A stretch of 64,000 nt of DNA from UBA7703 sp963667195 (GCA_963667195.1 OY762962.1:2232001-2296000), one strand, 5' to 3'; shown: positions 23,715 through 33,519, counted from the first letter of the stretch. The notes: generated by a model from the sequence alone, not told the origin. Numbers and translations: made by a program.

Positions 23715-24683
23715 TCAGCTCTTGAACTTCTCCCGCAGGTAGCCGTAACCCTGCGTTTCCAGCTCCTCCAGCGGGATAAAACGCAGGGAAGCGCCGTTGA
23801 TGCAGTAGCGAATGCCGTTCGGCGACTCCGCGTCTCCCTCAAACACGTGACCAAGATGCGAATCTCCCGCGCGGGAGCGCACCTCCACGCGGCGCATGCA
23901 GTGGCTGTTGTCCGCGCGCTCCACGACGACCGATGGCTCGACAGGCTTCGTGAACGAAGGCCAGCCGCAGGAGGAATGATACATGTCGTCCGAGGTAAAG
24001 AGCGGTTCGCCGGTCACGACGTCCACATACAGCCCGCGCCGGGTGCTGCCGTAAAACTCGCTGGTAAACGGGCGCTCTGTCGCGCTCTTTTGCGTGACGT
24101 CGAACTGCTCCGGCGTGAGGGATTCGCGAATCTTCGCTTCCTCCGGCTTGCGATAGCGTCCCGCGTCGATGGTGGTTTTCGAGAGCCGCGCAATCTCCGC
24201 AAACGGGATGTGGCAGTAGCCGTTCGGGTTTTTGTCCAGATAGTTCTGGTGGTATTCCTCCGCGGGGAAGAAGTTGACGAGAGGCCCGATCTCCACCGAA
24301 AATCTCGGCGTGCGCGCGCGCTCAATCGCGGCGACGCGCTCGACTGTTGCCTGCGACTCCGCGTCCGCATAATACACGCCCGCCTGATACTGGGTGCCGA
24401 TGTCGTGCCCCTGACGGTTGACCGCCGTGGGATCGACCACCTCAAAATAGGCAAACAGCAGCTGATCGAGGCTCACGCGCGCGGAATCGTAGGTGACCTT
24501 CACCGTCTCGCGAAAGCCCGTCTTGCCGGTGCATACTGTTTTATAATCTGCGTCCTGTTCTCCGGTTCCGTTGGCGTAGCCGCTTTCGGCATCCAGCACG
24601 CCGGGGATGGACTGCATGAGCTTTTCCATTCCCCAGAAGCACCCGCCCGCGAGGTAGATGACGCGTTTTTCATTCTGTTCCAT
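23715..24683 (-). CDS. msrAB: Peptide-methionine sulfoxide reductase MsrA/MsrB fusion
   Basis: A 322-residue bifunctional enzyme that reduces both S and R forms of methionine sulfoxide in proteins. MsrA domain first: GGCFWGMEKL with the catalytic Cys near residue 16, then GYANG and HDIGTQYQAGVYY. MsrB domain after about residue 175: CGWPSF, GDSHLGHVF and RYCINGASLRF with its catalytic Cys. No signal peptide, so cytosolic. The start at 24683 (MEQNEK) follows AAAGGAG. Some zinc cysteines of MsrB appear absent. Confidence 0.95.
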   Translation of the reverse strand: MEQNEKRVIYLAGGCFWGMEKLMQSIPGVLDAESGYANGTGEQDADYKTVCTGKTGFRETVKVTYDSARVSLDQLLFAYFEVVDPTAVNRQGHDIGTQYQAGVYYADAESQATVERVAAIERARTPRFSVEIGPLVNFFPAEEYHQNYLDKNPNGYCHIPFAEIARLSKTTIDAGRYRKPEEAKIRESLTPEQFDVTQKSATERPFTSEFYGSTRRGLYVDVVTGEPLFTSDDMYHSSCGWPSFTKPVEPSVVVERADNSHCMRRVEVRSRAGDSHLGHVFEGDAESPNGIRYCINGASLRFIPLEELETQGYGYLREKFKS

Positions 24684-24784
24684 ATTGATGATCTCCTTTG
24701 TACGCAAACTTGCTTACAGTTTGCATGTTAGCATGCGGCGGGTGTCCTGTCGAGAGACGAGGTCACACAAAACAAGACGTGTAA

Positions 24785-24808
24785 AACCGCAAGAAAAAGC
24801 CCGCACGA
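24785..24808 (-). terminator. Intrinsic terminator of the three-gene membrane protein operon
   Basis: Minus strand GCCCGC-TCGT-GCGGGC followed by TTTTTC, 15 bp after the last stop codon. Confidence 0.85.
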
Positions 24809-24821
24809 GCGGGCGAATGTG

Positions 24822-25442
24822 TTAAGCCTTTGGATTCTTCGCAGGCTTCTTCGGGAGCAGGTGAACCAGCATCCGCACACAGAACACGCAAAGCATGATC
24901 ATACACAGGAGAATCAGGCTTATGAGCGCGATTGTAAGCAAAGGATGCTGCAAATCCTGAGTCGGTAAAATAATCGCGAGGTCTTCGCGGCAGATCATAA
25001 AAGAGCCGATTTGCAGCACCAGAAGCTCAAGGGACACCAAGGCGACGGGTTTTCTGATGTAATTACACGCTCGCGCCGCGAGATACAGCAGAATGCTTCC
25101 GATATTTGAAAAAACGCTGCCGAGCAAAGTCATGCCTATGACGACGTCCCATCTTGTTCCATCTGAGAAAATTAGCATCAAAGCGGTTAAGCCTACTGCG
25201 TATAAGAACGGCGTAAAGACAAGCATTGTTGCGGCAATCGCGAGGCCATACGGCTTCCGCTTGCGCGGCGGATGCGGCACAGCCTGCCCGGTCGCGGGAG
25301 GCGGATCGAGCGGTTGCATCGGCGCGCTCTCCGGTAAATCGGAAAGCGCAACAGCGGTCTCCACTGCCGGGATTTCCTGCGGCTTTTGTTCGAGACGTTT
25401 GCCGCGTATATTCGCGCGGCGGATGACGATCGGGTTGTGCAA
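24822..25442 (-). CDS. Hypothetical membrane protein, 206 aa (third of three)
   Basis: Not recognised. A Pro-rich hydrophilic N-terminus (about 1-65) ends in a basic patch (PPRKRKPYGL) and is followed by four hydrophobic segments. It shares this layout and short motifs (YLAARACNYIRKPV versus YFAARATQYLKKSV) with the next gene upstream, so the two are paralogues. The start codon is TTG at 25442 behind AAAGGAAGG; no in-frame ATG occurs for 40 codons. Confidence 0.75.
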   Translation of the reverse strand: MHNPIVIRRANIRGKRLEQKPQEIPAVETAVALSDLPESAPMQPLDPPPATGQAVPHPPRKRKPYGLAIAATMLVFTPFLYAVGLTALMLIFSDGTRWDVVIGMTLLGSVFSNIGSILLYLAARACNYIRKPVALVSLELLVLQIGSFMICREDLAIILPTQDLQHPLLTIALISLILLCMIMLCVFCVRMLVHLLPKKPAKNPKA

Positions 25443-25489
25443 GTGCGGCCTTCCTTTTCTGAATGAAGTTAACGGTCTCCGCCCAATTC

Positions 25490-26152
25490 TTATTGTTCGT
25501 GCGTGTCAAGCTTCGCGTCCGATACCGCGGGCTTTGCGACCTTTCGGAACGCGCGCACCAGTAACAGCACACCAAACACGCAGAGCGCGAGCATGCACAG
25601 AAGCGAAATTGCGATGAGAGTCAGCGCGATCCAACCCGCGACCGGGCTGATGCCTGCGCTTGTCGGGTCGACCGAGGCGAGCGGTTGAGCGAAGATGAAG
25701 GAGCTCACGATCGGAAGTAGTAATGCGGCAAGGGTCGTGAAGCCGACGGATTTCTTCAGATACTGCGTGGCGCGGGCGGCGAAATAGAGGAGGAGACCGC
25801 CGATGTAGGACGCAAACCGCGCGATCAGCATGAGCATCGGAAACATCATGACAGGAAGCGGCTGACCGGTCAGTGCGCCGTGGATAAAATACACGCCGGC
25901 AAACAGAATCGGCAGATAGACGAAGACCGTGCCGATGACGGAGAGCGGTTTGGGATGCTTTTTGCGCGGTGCGCGCGGCGCGGTCTGCGAGGCCGGCGTG
26001 TGTTGCGGCAGTGGCGAAAGCGGAGGAAGGGGCATATCTTCCGGCGGCACGGAGAGCGCGGCGACGATATTGTCCGTTACACTCTCTTCTTCCACAAGGT
26101 TCGGGCGTTTGCCGATCATCTTTTTCGGGTCTGTGTTGATTTTATACTGCAT
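25490..26152 (-). CDS. Hypothetical membrane protein, 220 aa (second of three)
   Basis: Not recognised. Same layout as its downstream neighbour: Pro-rich cytosolic N-terminus (about 1-70) with a basic APRKKHPKP patch, then four membrane segments including GGLLLYFAARATQYLKK. Starts at ATG 26152 behind GAGAGG. It lies 41 bp after the first gene of the group and 47 bp before the third, in one operon. Confidence 0.75.
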   Translation of the reverse strand: MQYKINTDPKKMIGKRPNLVEEESVTDNIVAALSVPPEDMPLPPLSPLPQHTPASQTAPRAPRKKHPKPLSVIGTVFVYLPILFAGVYFIHGALTGQPLPVMMFPMLMLIARFASYIGGLLLYFAARATQYLKKSVGFTTLAALLLPIVSSFIFAQPLASVDPTSAGISPVAGWIALTLIAISLLCMLALCVFGVLLLVRAFRKVAKPAVSDAKLDTHEQ

Positions 26153-26193
26153 TTAGGGTGTTACCTCTCAATTTATTGACAAAGTGATATGCG

Positions 26194-26652
26194 TTATTCC
26201 GCAGCGGGTGCCGCGTCGGGCTCTTTTCGAAACAGGCGGCGGATGAGCAGAATGCCAAGGATCGCTAACGCTACCACGATGATATTATAGATCACGATGG
26301 AAGCGATGACGACCGCAAACGCCGCGCCGTTTTCCGCGAGTGCGCCGGAAGCGAGGCCGGAGACGCTGGCAAAGATCTGTCCGCAGGAGAGAGTAACGAG
26401 CGCCGCGACGCTGCCCCAGCCGAACCACTTGCGAAATGTTCTGCTCAACAGGCTCGCGAGCACGAGCAACACCAGCCCCAGCGCGACAATCGGGAACAGC
26501 TCCGCGAGCATGAGATAATCAAAGAGCAGGGCCTTTCGTATGATGCTGCCGACGATTGCCGTCACAAACATAAACAGAATCGGCGCCCAGAGCATCAATG
26601 TGCCGGAAATCGTGAATATCTTCGTGAGTACGCTTCTTTGTTTCCTGTTCAT
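26194..26652 (-). CDS. Hypothetical membrane protein, 152 aa (first of three)
   Basis: Not recognised. Four hydrophobic segments (about 10-35, 42-70, 78-100 and 112-140) with short basic ends; it resembles the membrane part of the two downstream genes but lacks their Pro-rich N-terminus. ATG at 26652 follows CGGAGGCC. First gene of the operon. Confidence 0.72.
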   Translation of the reverse strand: MNRKQRSVLTKIFTISGTLMLWAPILFMFVTAIVGSIIRKALLFDYLMLAELFPIVALGLVLLVLASLLSRTFRKWFGWGSVAALVTLSCGQIFASVSGLASGALAENGAAFAVVIASIVIYNIIVVALAILGILLIRRLFRKEPDAAPAAE

Positions 26653-26802
26653 ATATTGGCCTCCGATCTTGGTAGGAAGGGGAATTGCGCTTTTACGTGA
26701 TGTTATCCGCAGGCAAAAGTTGCCTTCTGTCGCTTCCGATTATATCGGAAAAAGACTATCCTGAACAGATCAAACTTGTTGTACTTTTCCGGCTGGTTTT
26801 GC

Positions 26803-26830
26803 TTGTCTTCGTGAGCGAAATGTGTATACT
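26803..26830 (+). promoter_or_regulatory. Promoter for the 169-aa hypothetical gene
   Basis: TTGTCT (26803-26808), 16-bp spacer, TG-T-TATACT (26825-26830, extended -10). Confidence 0.65.
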
Positions 26831-26860
26831 GGAAACAGACAAAATGGGAGTGTGAATCGT

Positions 26861-27370
26861 ATGCACGAAACCGATTTTTCCGCCGAATGGGATGCGCGGG
26901 ACGAACTGGTTGCGCGACTCAAGCAGGAAAACTGCCTGCCAAAGCGCGTGCTGTATATTCGAAAAAACGACGGCAGCGCGCTCGCGCTGGGGTTGCTACC
27001 CAACCGCGCGGGACTCGCGCTGATCGACTGGCAAGGGGACCATTATACGCTAAATATACTGCGAAAGCCGCTACTGACCGCGGAACCGTTTGAGCAGAAG
27101 TCGGACGGGTTCGGCGGCGTCTTCGGCTTCGGCGAAAAGGGCGGAAACGGCTGGCAGCTCTGCCTTTCTGATCATGAAACGCTGCTTGCGGAAGTGACGC
27201 TGCTGCCGACCATCACGGCGTTTGCGGACCTGCTCACGCCGGACGACCGCTTCCTCTACGGCAAGCGCAAGCCGAGGCAGATTCCGCTCTGGCAGCTCAA
27301 GCCCGAAGAGAACGCGTTTTGTGAAACGGTGGTTTCGCTCTGGGTTCGCCTGGTGCGCGAAGGGGCTTAA
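26861..27370 (+). CDS. Hypothetical protein, 169 aa
   Basis: Not recognised. A soluble alpha/beta protein starting MHETDFSAEWDARDELVARL at ATG 26861 behind GGGAG, 30 bp after a promoter. It has a Gly-rich segment (SDGFGGVFGFGEKGG) near residue 90 and a highly charged middle. The stop is 10 bp from the stop of the convergent DinB-like gene, with no separate terminator. Confidence 0.72.
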   Translation: MHETDFSAEWDARDELVARLKQENCLPKRVLYIRKNDGSALALGLLPNRAGLALIDWQGDHYTLNILRKPLLTAEPFEQKSDGFGGVFGFGEKGGNGWQLCLSDHETLLAEVTLLPTITAFADLLTPDDRFLYGKRKPRQIPLWQLKPEENAFCETVVSLWVRLVREGA

Positions 27371-27380
27371 ACCGGCAAGC

Positions 27381-27902
27381 TTACTCGATCGGCTCGTTGT
27401 AGGCGTACCAGTCGGACTCCGGCAGATCGTGCGCGCGCAGGATGCCGTTGCAGTAGCCGACGTTGTACATGATGTGCCGCGCTTGCGAAAAGATCGCGTC
27501 GAGCAGCGTGACCTCCAGCTCGCCGTCAAACGCGGGGCGCGAGAGATCGCTATCTGCAAGAGTTATGAAGATGCGGCGGAGCTTTTGCCGGATCAGCAGC
27601 AGATAGACGCGCATGGTCTCGCGGGAAATGCATACATCCTCCTGCGGAATCCACTCGAACTCCGGCGGGATGCGCGGATCAAAGCGAACGCAGGGAAAGC
27701 CTGCTCCCGCGCGGTCTTCGCGGATCCAGTAATCGACGAAATACGCGGTGTGATACACCTGATACCAGAACGGCACCTCGCCGTATACACCCTGCCAAAT
27801 CTCGTCCGGGCAGACATCGACCAGCGTCTCCAGCATCTGATAGCAGGAGAAAAGCTGTCCTTTGGCGGCAGTGACGAGCGGATTACGCGTTTCTTTCTCC
27901 AT
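27381..27902 (-). CDS. DinB superfamily protein
   Basis: A 173-residue four-helix bundle of the DinB/YfiT type. Conserved metal-site histidines occur in VYHTAYFVDYW (near residue 51) and QARHIMYNVGYCNG (near residue 143), which is the usual spacing. Members are metal-dependent thiol-related or unknown-function enzymes, some stress-induced. ATG at 27902 follows AAGGG. It stands alone on this strand. Confidence 0.85.
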   Translation of the reverse strand: MEKETRNPLVTAAKGQLFSCYQMLETLVDVCPDEIWQGVYGEVPFWYQVYHTAYFVDYWIREDRAGAGFPCVRFDPRIPPEFEWIPQEDVCISRETMRVYLLLIRQKLRRIFITLADSDLSRPAFDGELEVTLLDAIFSQARHIMYNVGYCNGILRAHDLPESDWYAYNEPIE

Positions 27903-28051
27903 GGTTGCCCTTCATTCAATGAAAAATTGGTTCTAAGTTGCGCGCCTTGTGCGCGCTTTTTTGATATGACAGGTTGTTTTTGATGAGTGTATCACAACCA
28001 GCGGTGTTGGGATAGTGCGCAAGGGAATTTCGCCGGAACGACGGAACAAAA

Positions 28052-28086
28052 AACGGGCTGCCCGATCAAAGGCAGCCCGATTTTTG
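28052..28086 (-). terminator. Intrinsic terminator of the lipoprotein gene (bidirectional)
   Basis: CGGGCTGCC (28054-28062) pairs with GGCAGCCCG (28071-28079), with T runs on both strands. Confidence 0.85.
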
Positions 28087-28106
28087 TTCGTGCGCGACAA
28101 TTTGGC

Positions 28107-28805
28107 TTATTCGATCACCTGAAAATAATCGACGTAGTCGTCGGTGGGATTTCCGCTGATATCCGTGATCGTGATGGAAGCGAGGTAACCGCCCTCGCGA
28201 ATCAAGAAAATGGTCTCTTGCATCGCCATGCCCTGATAGTCCGCCTGCACAACCAGCGCGTATCGCTGATCACCCAGAAACGTAAGTTGCTTCGTGTCGC
28301 TTGAAATATTGGTGGCACCCATGTCCGTCAATCCGCTGGAGAGGAGCGGCACGGAAGCCTTCAGCAGCAGTTGGTCGGGCAACAGGCGCTCCGCTACCTT
28401 TGCTTTACTCAAAACGACATTGATCGTCTCTCCGCCGGACGCCATGACGGCATAAAAATCCATTTGCGTGCTGCCGTTTTCAAACGAGGTTTGAATGAGC
28501 TTGCCCGCTGTGCCGTCGCCCAGCGCCTCATACGTGATGCCGAGCATTTGCGAGAGCTCATCGGTGTTGAGCACATACCACTCGTCCGAGAGATTGCAGG
28601 TGAACTTGAAAAACTCGTTGCGATAGACTTCGCCCGCGGCAATTGCGTCGTCGCTCTGCGCCGCGCTGCCGCCGGACGCGGTCTCCAGAGGCGTGGTCGG
28701 GTAGGTGACGCCCAGTACATCGGCGCTGCTGCCGGTGGAACACGCGGTCAGAGCCAGACACAGGGACACAAGCAGCAGAACTGCGATCATTCGTTTCGCT
28801 TTCAT
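28107..28805 (-). CDS. Hypothetical lipoprotein, 232 aa
   Basis: A lipoprotein signal peptide (MKAKRMIAVLLLVSLCLA...) ends in the lipobox LTAC, so the mature protein of about 210 residues is tethered outside the membrane. The body (FFKFTCNLSDEWYVLNTDEL, then SGLTDMGATNIS) resembles small Clostridia lipoproteins of unknown function that follow a Mog1/PsbP-like alpha/beta pattern; this is a weak resemblance. Start at 28805 follows GGAGGATCT. An upstream extension of this frame overlaps the topoisomerase gene and is not coding. Confidence 0.82.
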   Translation of the reverse strand: MKAKRMIAVLLLVSLCLALTACSTGSSADVLGVTYPTTPLETASGGSAAQSDDAIAAGEVYRNEFFKFTCNLSDEWYVLNTDELSQMLGITYEALGDGTAGKLIQTSFENGSTQMDFYAVMASGGETINVVLSKAKVAERLLPDQLLLKASVPLLSSGLTDMGATNISSDTKQLTFLGDQRYALVVQADYQGMAMQETIFLIREGGYLASITITDISGNPTDDYVDYFQVIE

Positions 28806-28897
28806 AGATCCTCCAATGCTGTAATGCGGTTTCATCATAACATAAAGACGCGATAATCGTACCGATATGAAATGTGAAATATTCAATCTTTGCGTAA

Positions 28898-28932
28898 TAA
28901 AAAGCACCCGCCATTTTTTGCGAGTGCCTTTT
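28898..28932 (-). terminator. Intrinsic terminator of parE-parC
   Basis: Minus strand GCACTCGC-loop-GCGGGTGC followed by TTTTTATT, 30 bp after the parC stop. Confidence 0.75.
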
Positions 28933-28959
28933 GTGCAGGTCGAATTGCGATAAGAGAAA

Positions 28960-31356
28960 TTACTCGACGCCGACCACGTCGTCGTCCAGCACGACCGCGA
29001 CGAGCATATTGCCCTTGCCCGCGCGCGGCTCGATGCGCACCTCGCCCGTGTGAATCGCGGTCTTTCCGCCGTGCCGCTGCAAGAGCGTGAGCGTCGTTTG
29101 CTCCGAGAGCACCGCGACCACCGCGATGCAGGTGCCGTTGGAACCGTTCTTCTTGAGGTCGAAGGTCTTGAGACCCTTTCCGTTTCTGCCTTGCAGGTCA
29201 TAGTCAAACATCGGTGAGCGTTTGCCGAATCCCTTGTCGGTGATGGTCAGCACCTCGGCTTCGTCCGGCACGAGGGAAGCGTAGATCACCTCGTCGCCTT
29301 TGTCGAGCTTGATGCATTTCACGCCGCCGGAAACGCGACCCATCGACGGGATCGTGTCCGCGGCAAAGCGGATGCTCATACCGAGCTTGGTGACCATGAG
29401 AATCGAACGAGGCTCGTATTTTTCAATACCGAGCACGCGATCCTTGTCCCGCAGCGCCACCGCAGCCGTGCGCTTCACGCGGACGCGGTATTCGGCGGCT
29501 GGTGTGCGCTTGATGTTGCCGTCGCGCAGGTAGAAGAGGTAGTCGCCCTCCTCGTCGTCCGCATAAAGCGCGATGATCTTCTCGTTCTTCTCAAACGGAA
29601 GCAGAGACGCGAGGTTTGCGGCGCGCGTGGTTGCGCGGGTTTCCGGCAGCTCTTCCACCGCGAGAGAGAGGAGAGCGCCCTGATCCGTAAAGATGCGGAT
29701 GCGCTGGTTGGAGCGGGTTTCGAGCACGAACAGCGGCTTATCTTCCGAGATTGCCGCAAGCGAGAACACCTTGGTCGGCATACGGCGAACCTTGAGACCT
29801 TCGCAGATGCAGACGGTGACGTCCTCGACCACGGTGAGGTCTTCCGCCTCGTCGATGGGCGTTTCGTCGCAGGCGACAAACGTCGTTTTGCGCGGAACCG
29901 CGAGCTGCTCGCGAATCTCCGTGAGTTCCTTTTTAATCAGCGCTAAGAGCTTCTTCTCGCTCGCGAGAATGCCGCGCAGTTCCTCGATGAGGCGCACGAC
30001 TTCGGCGTATTCGCGCTTGATGGTGATCAGCTCCATATTGGTCAGGCGCTGCAAACGCAGATCGAGGATCGCCTGCGCCTGAATCTCGGAGAGCGAGAAC
30101 GTCTTCATGAGGCCTTCGCGCGCTTCCTTGGGGGATTTGCTCGCGCGAATCAGCGCGATGACCGCGTCGAGATTGTCCACCGCGATCATGAGTCCCGCCA
30201 AGATGTGCTCGCGACGAAGCGCCGCGTCCAGCTCAAACTGGGTGCGGCGGGTCACCACGTCCCGCTGATGGCGGATGTAGTGCGCGATGATCTGCTTGAG
30301 GTTCATCTGCTGGGGCTTGCCGCCCGCGATGGCGACCATGTTGACGCCGAACGTCATCTGCAGATCGGAATACTTAAACAGGTATTGCAGGATGCGCTCC
30401 GGGTCGCCGTCCTTCTTGATCTCGATGACGGCGCGCATGCCCGTGCGGTCGCTTTCATCGCGAATATCCGCAATGCCGGAGAACATCGCCTTCTTTTCCT
30501 GACTGACGGCGAGGATTTTTTCCAGCATGTTCGCCTTATTGACCTGAAACGGCAGCTCGGTGATCACGATCAGCGTCTTGCCGTTTTTCTGCTCCTCAAA
30601 GTGCGTCTTGGCGCGCATGTAGATCTTGCCGCGACCGGTGCGGTATGCCTGCTCCACCTCGGAGGACTCCAGCAGGAACCCACCCGTGGGAAAGTCCGGC
30701 GCGGGGATGATGTGCATGAGCTCTTCGAGCGGGATGCGCGGATTGTCCATCACCGCGATGACGGCGTTGATCGCTTCCACGGGGTTGTGCGGGGGAATGT
30801 TTGTGGCGAGTCCCACCGCGATGCCGCTGGCTCCGTTGACGAGCAGGTTCGGAAAGCGTCCCGGCAATAGATCCGGCTCCTTGAGCGTATCGTCAAAGTT
30901 AAACGAAAAACTGACGGTGTCTTTTTCGATGTCGCGCAGGAGCTGCATCGCGGCGTCGGTCATGCGCGCCTCGGTATAGCGCATCGCAGCCGCGCTGTCG
31001 CCGTCCACGCTGCCGAAGTTGCCGTGACCATCCACGAGCGGCACGCACATGTTGTAGGGCTGCGCCATGCGCACCATCGCGTCATAGACGGAGCTGTCTC
31101 CGTGCGGATGGTATTTGCCCAGGCAGTCGCCGACGATACGCGCGCTCTTGCGGTGCGGTTTGTCGGGGGTCAGGCTCAGCTCCAACATGGTGTAGAGGAT
31201 GCGCCGCTGCACGGGCTTGAGGCCGTCCTCCACGCGCGGGAGCGCGCGCTCGAGGATGACGTGCTCGGCATACGGCATCATGGACTGGTGCATGACCTCG
31301 TCCATGTTGCGCTGGATGATCTTCTCCAGCTTGAGTTGTACGGGTTCTTTCGGCAT
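28960..31356 (-). CDS. parC: Type II topoisomerase subunit A (ParC/GyrA family)
   Basis: A 798-residue DNA-breaking subunit. Winged helix/tower region with KPVQRRILYTM and the catalytic Tyr in AAMRYTEARM near residue 127; quinolone-determining region HPHGDSSVYDAMVRMAQ keeps the Ser. The C-terminal beta-pinwheel (about 500-798) is present, but the GyrA box that gives gyrase its wrapping is altered to QGRNGKG, and the gene sits behind a ParE-type partner away from recF/dnaA genes. Topoisomerase IV, which decatenates chromosomes, is therefore the better call; a second gyrase is the alternative. Confidence 0.85.
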   Translation of the reverse strand: MPKEPVQLKLEKIIQRNMDEVMHQSMMPYAEHVILERALPRVEDGLKPVQRRILYTMLELSLTPDKPHRKSARIVGDCLGKYHPHGDSSVYDAMVRMAQPYNMCVPLVDGHGNFGSVDGDSAAAMRYTEARMTDAAMQLLRDIEKDTVSFSFNFDDTLKEPDLLPGRFPNLLVNGASGIAVGLATNIPPHNPVEAINAVIAVMDNPRIPLEELMHIIPAPDFPTGGFLLESSEVEQAYRTGRGKIYMRAKTHFEEQKNGKTLIVITELPFQVNKANMLEKILAVSQEKKAMFSGIADIRDESDRTGMRAVIEIKKDGDPERILQYLFKYSDLQMTFGVNMVAIAGGKPQQMNLKQIIAHYIRHQRDVVTRRTQFELDAALRREHILAGLMIAVDNLDAVIALIRASKSPKEAREGLMKTFSLSEIQAQAILDLRLQRLTNMELITIKREYAEVVRLIEELRGILASEKKLLALIKKELTEIREQLAVPRKTTFVACDETPIDEAEDLTVVEDVTVCICEGLKVRRMPTKVFSLAAISEDKPLFVLETRSNQRIRIFTDQGALLSLAVEELPETRATTRAANLASLLPFEKNEKIIALYADDEEGDYLFYLRDGNIKRTPAAEYRVRVKRTAAVALRDKDRVLGIEKYEPRSILMVTKLGMSIRFAADTIPSMGRVSGGVKCIKLDKGDEVIYASLVPDEAEVLTITDKGFGKRSPMFDYDLQGRNGKGLKTFDLKKNGSNGTCIAVVAVLSEQTTLTLLQRHGGKTAIHTGEVRIEPRAGKGNMLVAVVLDDDVVGVE

Positions 31357-31407
31357 ATCGTTATTCCTTTATGTTCGATTGAATAGCTTGAAAAACGCTA
31401 GCGGAGT

Positions 31408-33363
31408 TTAGTCTTTTAACTTTTCAAACATCTCGCTCGTGTTCTTGTTAAAGTCCGCGTTTTCGAAGATGTATTCTTTTCTGGATTGCACCTTGTCGCC
31501 CATGAGCACGGTCACGAGGTGTTCGACATCCGCCGCGTCCTCGATATTCACGCGAACGAGCGCGCGCCCTTCGGGGTTCATGGTCGTCTCCCAGAGCTGC
31601 TCCGGGTTCATCTCGCCAAGGCCCTTGTAGCGCTGAATCGTGTAGCCCTTGCCGATGGATTTCGTCGCGGCTCTTAGCTCCTCGTCGTCGTAGCAATAGA
31701 TGCGCTTGGTGTCTTTTTGCACCTTGTAGAGCGGAGAAAGGCCGATGTACACGTGCCCTTCGGTGACCAGCTCCTTCATATAGCGGTAGAAGAAGGTCAG
31801 CAGGATTGCGCGGATATGCGCGCCGTCTTGATCCGCGTCCGATAGGATAATGATCTTGTCGTATTTGAGCGAGGAGATGTCGAAATCCTCGCCGATGCCG
31901 GTGCCGACCGCGGTGATGATCGAGCGGAACTCCTCGTTTTGCAGCACCTGATCGATGCGCTTTTTCTCGACGTTGAGGGGTTTGCCGCGCAGCGGCAGAA
32001 TCGCCTGAAACTTGCGGTCGCGTCCCTGCTTGGCGGAGCCGCCCGCGCTGTCGCCTTCCACGATGAACAGCTCGTTCTTGCTGTAATCGCGACCGGAACA
32101 GCTGGAGAGTTTACCCACCAGCGGCGCGTTTTCGAGCTTGTTTTTCTCGCGTGCGGTGGCTTTCGCTTTGCGCGCGGCTTCGCGTACCTTTGCGGCCTTC
32201 ACCGCTTTTTCCGCGATGACGGTCGCGACGTCTCCGTGCTTGAGGTCCTCGAGATACGGCGTGAGCTGCTCGGTGACGACGCTCTCGACGGCGGGACGCG
32301 CTTCGGTGTTGCCCAGCTTGGTCTTGGTCTGTCCCTCAAACTGGATCGTGCGCATCTTGAGCGAAAGCACGGCGGTGATTCCCTCGCGGAAGTCCTCGCC
32401 GGTTAGCGGCGCATCCTTGTCCTTGAGGTAGCCCATCTTGCGGCAGTAGTCGTTGAGCACCTTGGTCAGCGCGGCTTTGAGTCCCGTTTCGTGCGTGCCG
32501 CCCTCGGTGGTGGGAATATTGTTGACGTAGGAGAAGATGTTGTCGGCATAGCCGTCGTTGTGCTGGAGCGCAACCTCGACGAGGATGCCGCCCGAGGAGC
32601 CGCTAAAGTGGATCGGCGGCTCGTAGAGCGGCGTTTTGTCGCCGTTGAGATAGCTCACGAAGTCGCTTAATCCCCCGTTGAACTGGAACTCGACCTTCTT
32701 CTGGTGGCCGATTCGTTCGTCGGAAAGCGTCATCTTGGTGCCGCGGTTGAGATAGGCCAGCTCGCGGATGCGCTTTGCGATGACGTCATAGCTCATCTCG
32801 ACGGTCTCGAACACCCGTGCGTCCGGCAGGAAGGTCACGCTGGTGCCCTGACGGCGCGTGCGCCCGATCTCTTCCAGCGGGGCAACTGCTTTGCCGGAGA
32901 TGATCTTGCCCGTCGCGTCCTCCTCGCTGGTAAAGCGCATCTTATAAAGCCTGCCGTCGGTTGCGACCTCGACCTCGACCCACTCGGAGAGCGCGTTGAC
33001 GACTGAAGCGCCTACGCCGTGGAGTCCGCCGGAGTAGCCGTAGGAATCGTTGCCGAATTTGCCGCCCGCGTGCAGCTGGGTAAAGACGACCTCCACGCCG
33101 GAGACGCCCATCTTCTCGTGAATCTGCACAGGAATGCCGCGGCCGTTGTCCACGACCGTGACGGAGTTGTCCTTATGGAGCGTGACGGCGATCTCGTTTG
33201 CGTAGCCGTTTGCCGCCTCGTCGATGGAGTTATCGATGATCTCCCAGAGGAGGTGGTGGAGTCCGCGCTGTCCCGTCGAGCCGATGTACATGCCCGGGCG
33301 CATGCGAACCGCGTCCAACCCTTCCATGATTTTGATCTTGTCTACCGTGTAATCCGATGCCAT
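31408..33363 (-). CDS. parE: Type II topoisomerase subunit B (ParE/GyrB family)
   Basis: A 651-residue ATPase subunit. GHKL ATP site: DNSIDEAANGY, DNGRGIPV, GGLHGVGASVVNAL; transducer domain; TOPRIM with VEGDSAGGSAKQGRDR and ILSDADQDGAHI; C-terminal QRYKGLGEMNPEQLWETTM. It pairs with the A subunit 51 bp downstream on the same strand. ATG at 33363. Length is that of Gram-positive ParE/GyrB without insertions. Confidence 0.88.
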   Translation of the reverse strand: MASDYTVDKIKIMEGLDAVRMRPGMYIGSTGQRGLHHLLWEIIDNSIDEAANGYANEIAVTLHKDNSVTVVDNGRGIPVQIHEKMGVSGVEVVFTQLHAGGKFGNDSYGYSGGLHGVGASVVNALSEWVEVEVATDGRLYKMRFTSEEDATGKIISGKAVAPLEEIGRTRRQGTSVTFLPDARVFETVEMSYDVIAKRIRELAYLNRGTKMTLSDERIGHQKKVEFQFNGGLSDFVSYLNGDKTPLYEPPIHFSGSSGGILVEVALQHNDGYADNIFSYVNNIPTTEGGTHETGLKAALTKVLNDYCRKMGYLKDKDAPLTGEDFREGITAVLSLKMRTIQFEGQTKTKLGNTEARPAVESVVTEQLTPYLEDLKHGDVATVIAEKAVKAAKVREAARKAKATAREKNKLENAPLVGKLSSCSGRDYSKNELFIVEGDSAGGSAKQGRDRKFQAILPLRGKPLNVEKKRIDQVLQNEEFRSIITAVGTGIGEDFDISSLKYDKIIILSDADQDGAHIRAILLTFFYRYMKELVTEGHVYIGLSPLYKVQKDTKRIYCYDDEELRAATKSIGKGYTIQRYKGLGEMNPEQLWETTMNPEGRALVRVNIEDAADVEHLVTVLMGDKVQSRKEYIFENADFNKNTSEMFEKLKD

Positions 33364-33519
33364 AAAGACTCCTATTCTAAATCCGAAATTGCGAAATCAA
33401 TTGAATCTCTTGTCCGCGCGCAAAGAACACGGTCAAAAAAAGAAGAAAACCGCTGAAATGGCGGGTTTTATCGGTGAAAAACGAATCATCTGTACCATAT
33501 CTGGCACGAAGATAAACAC

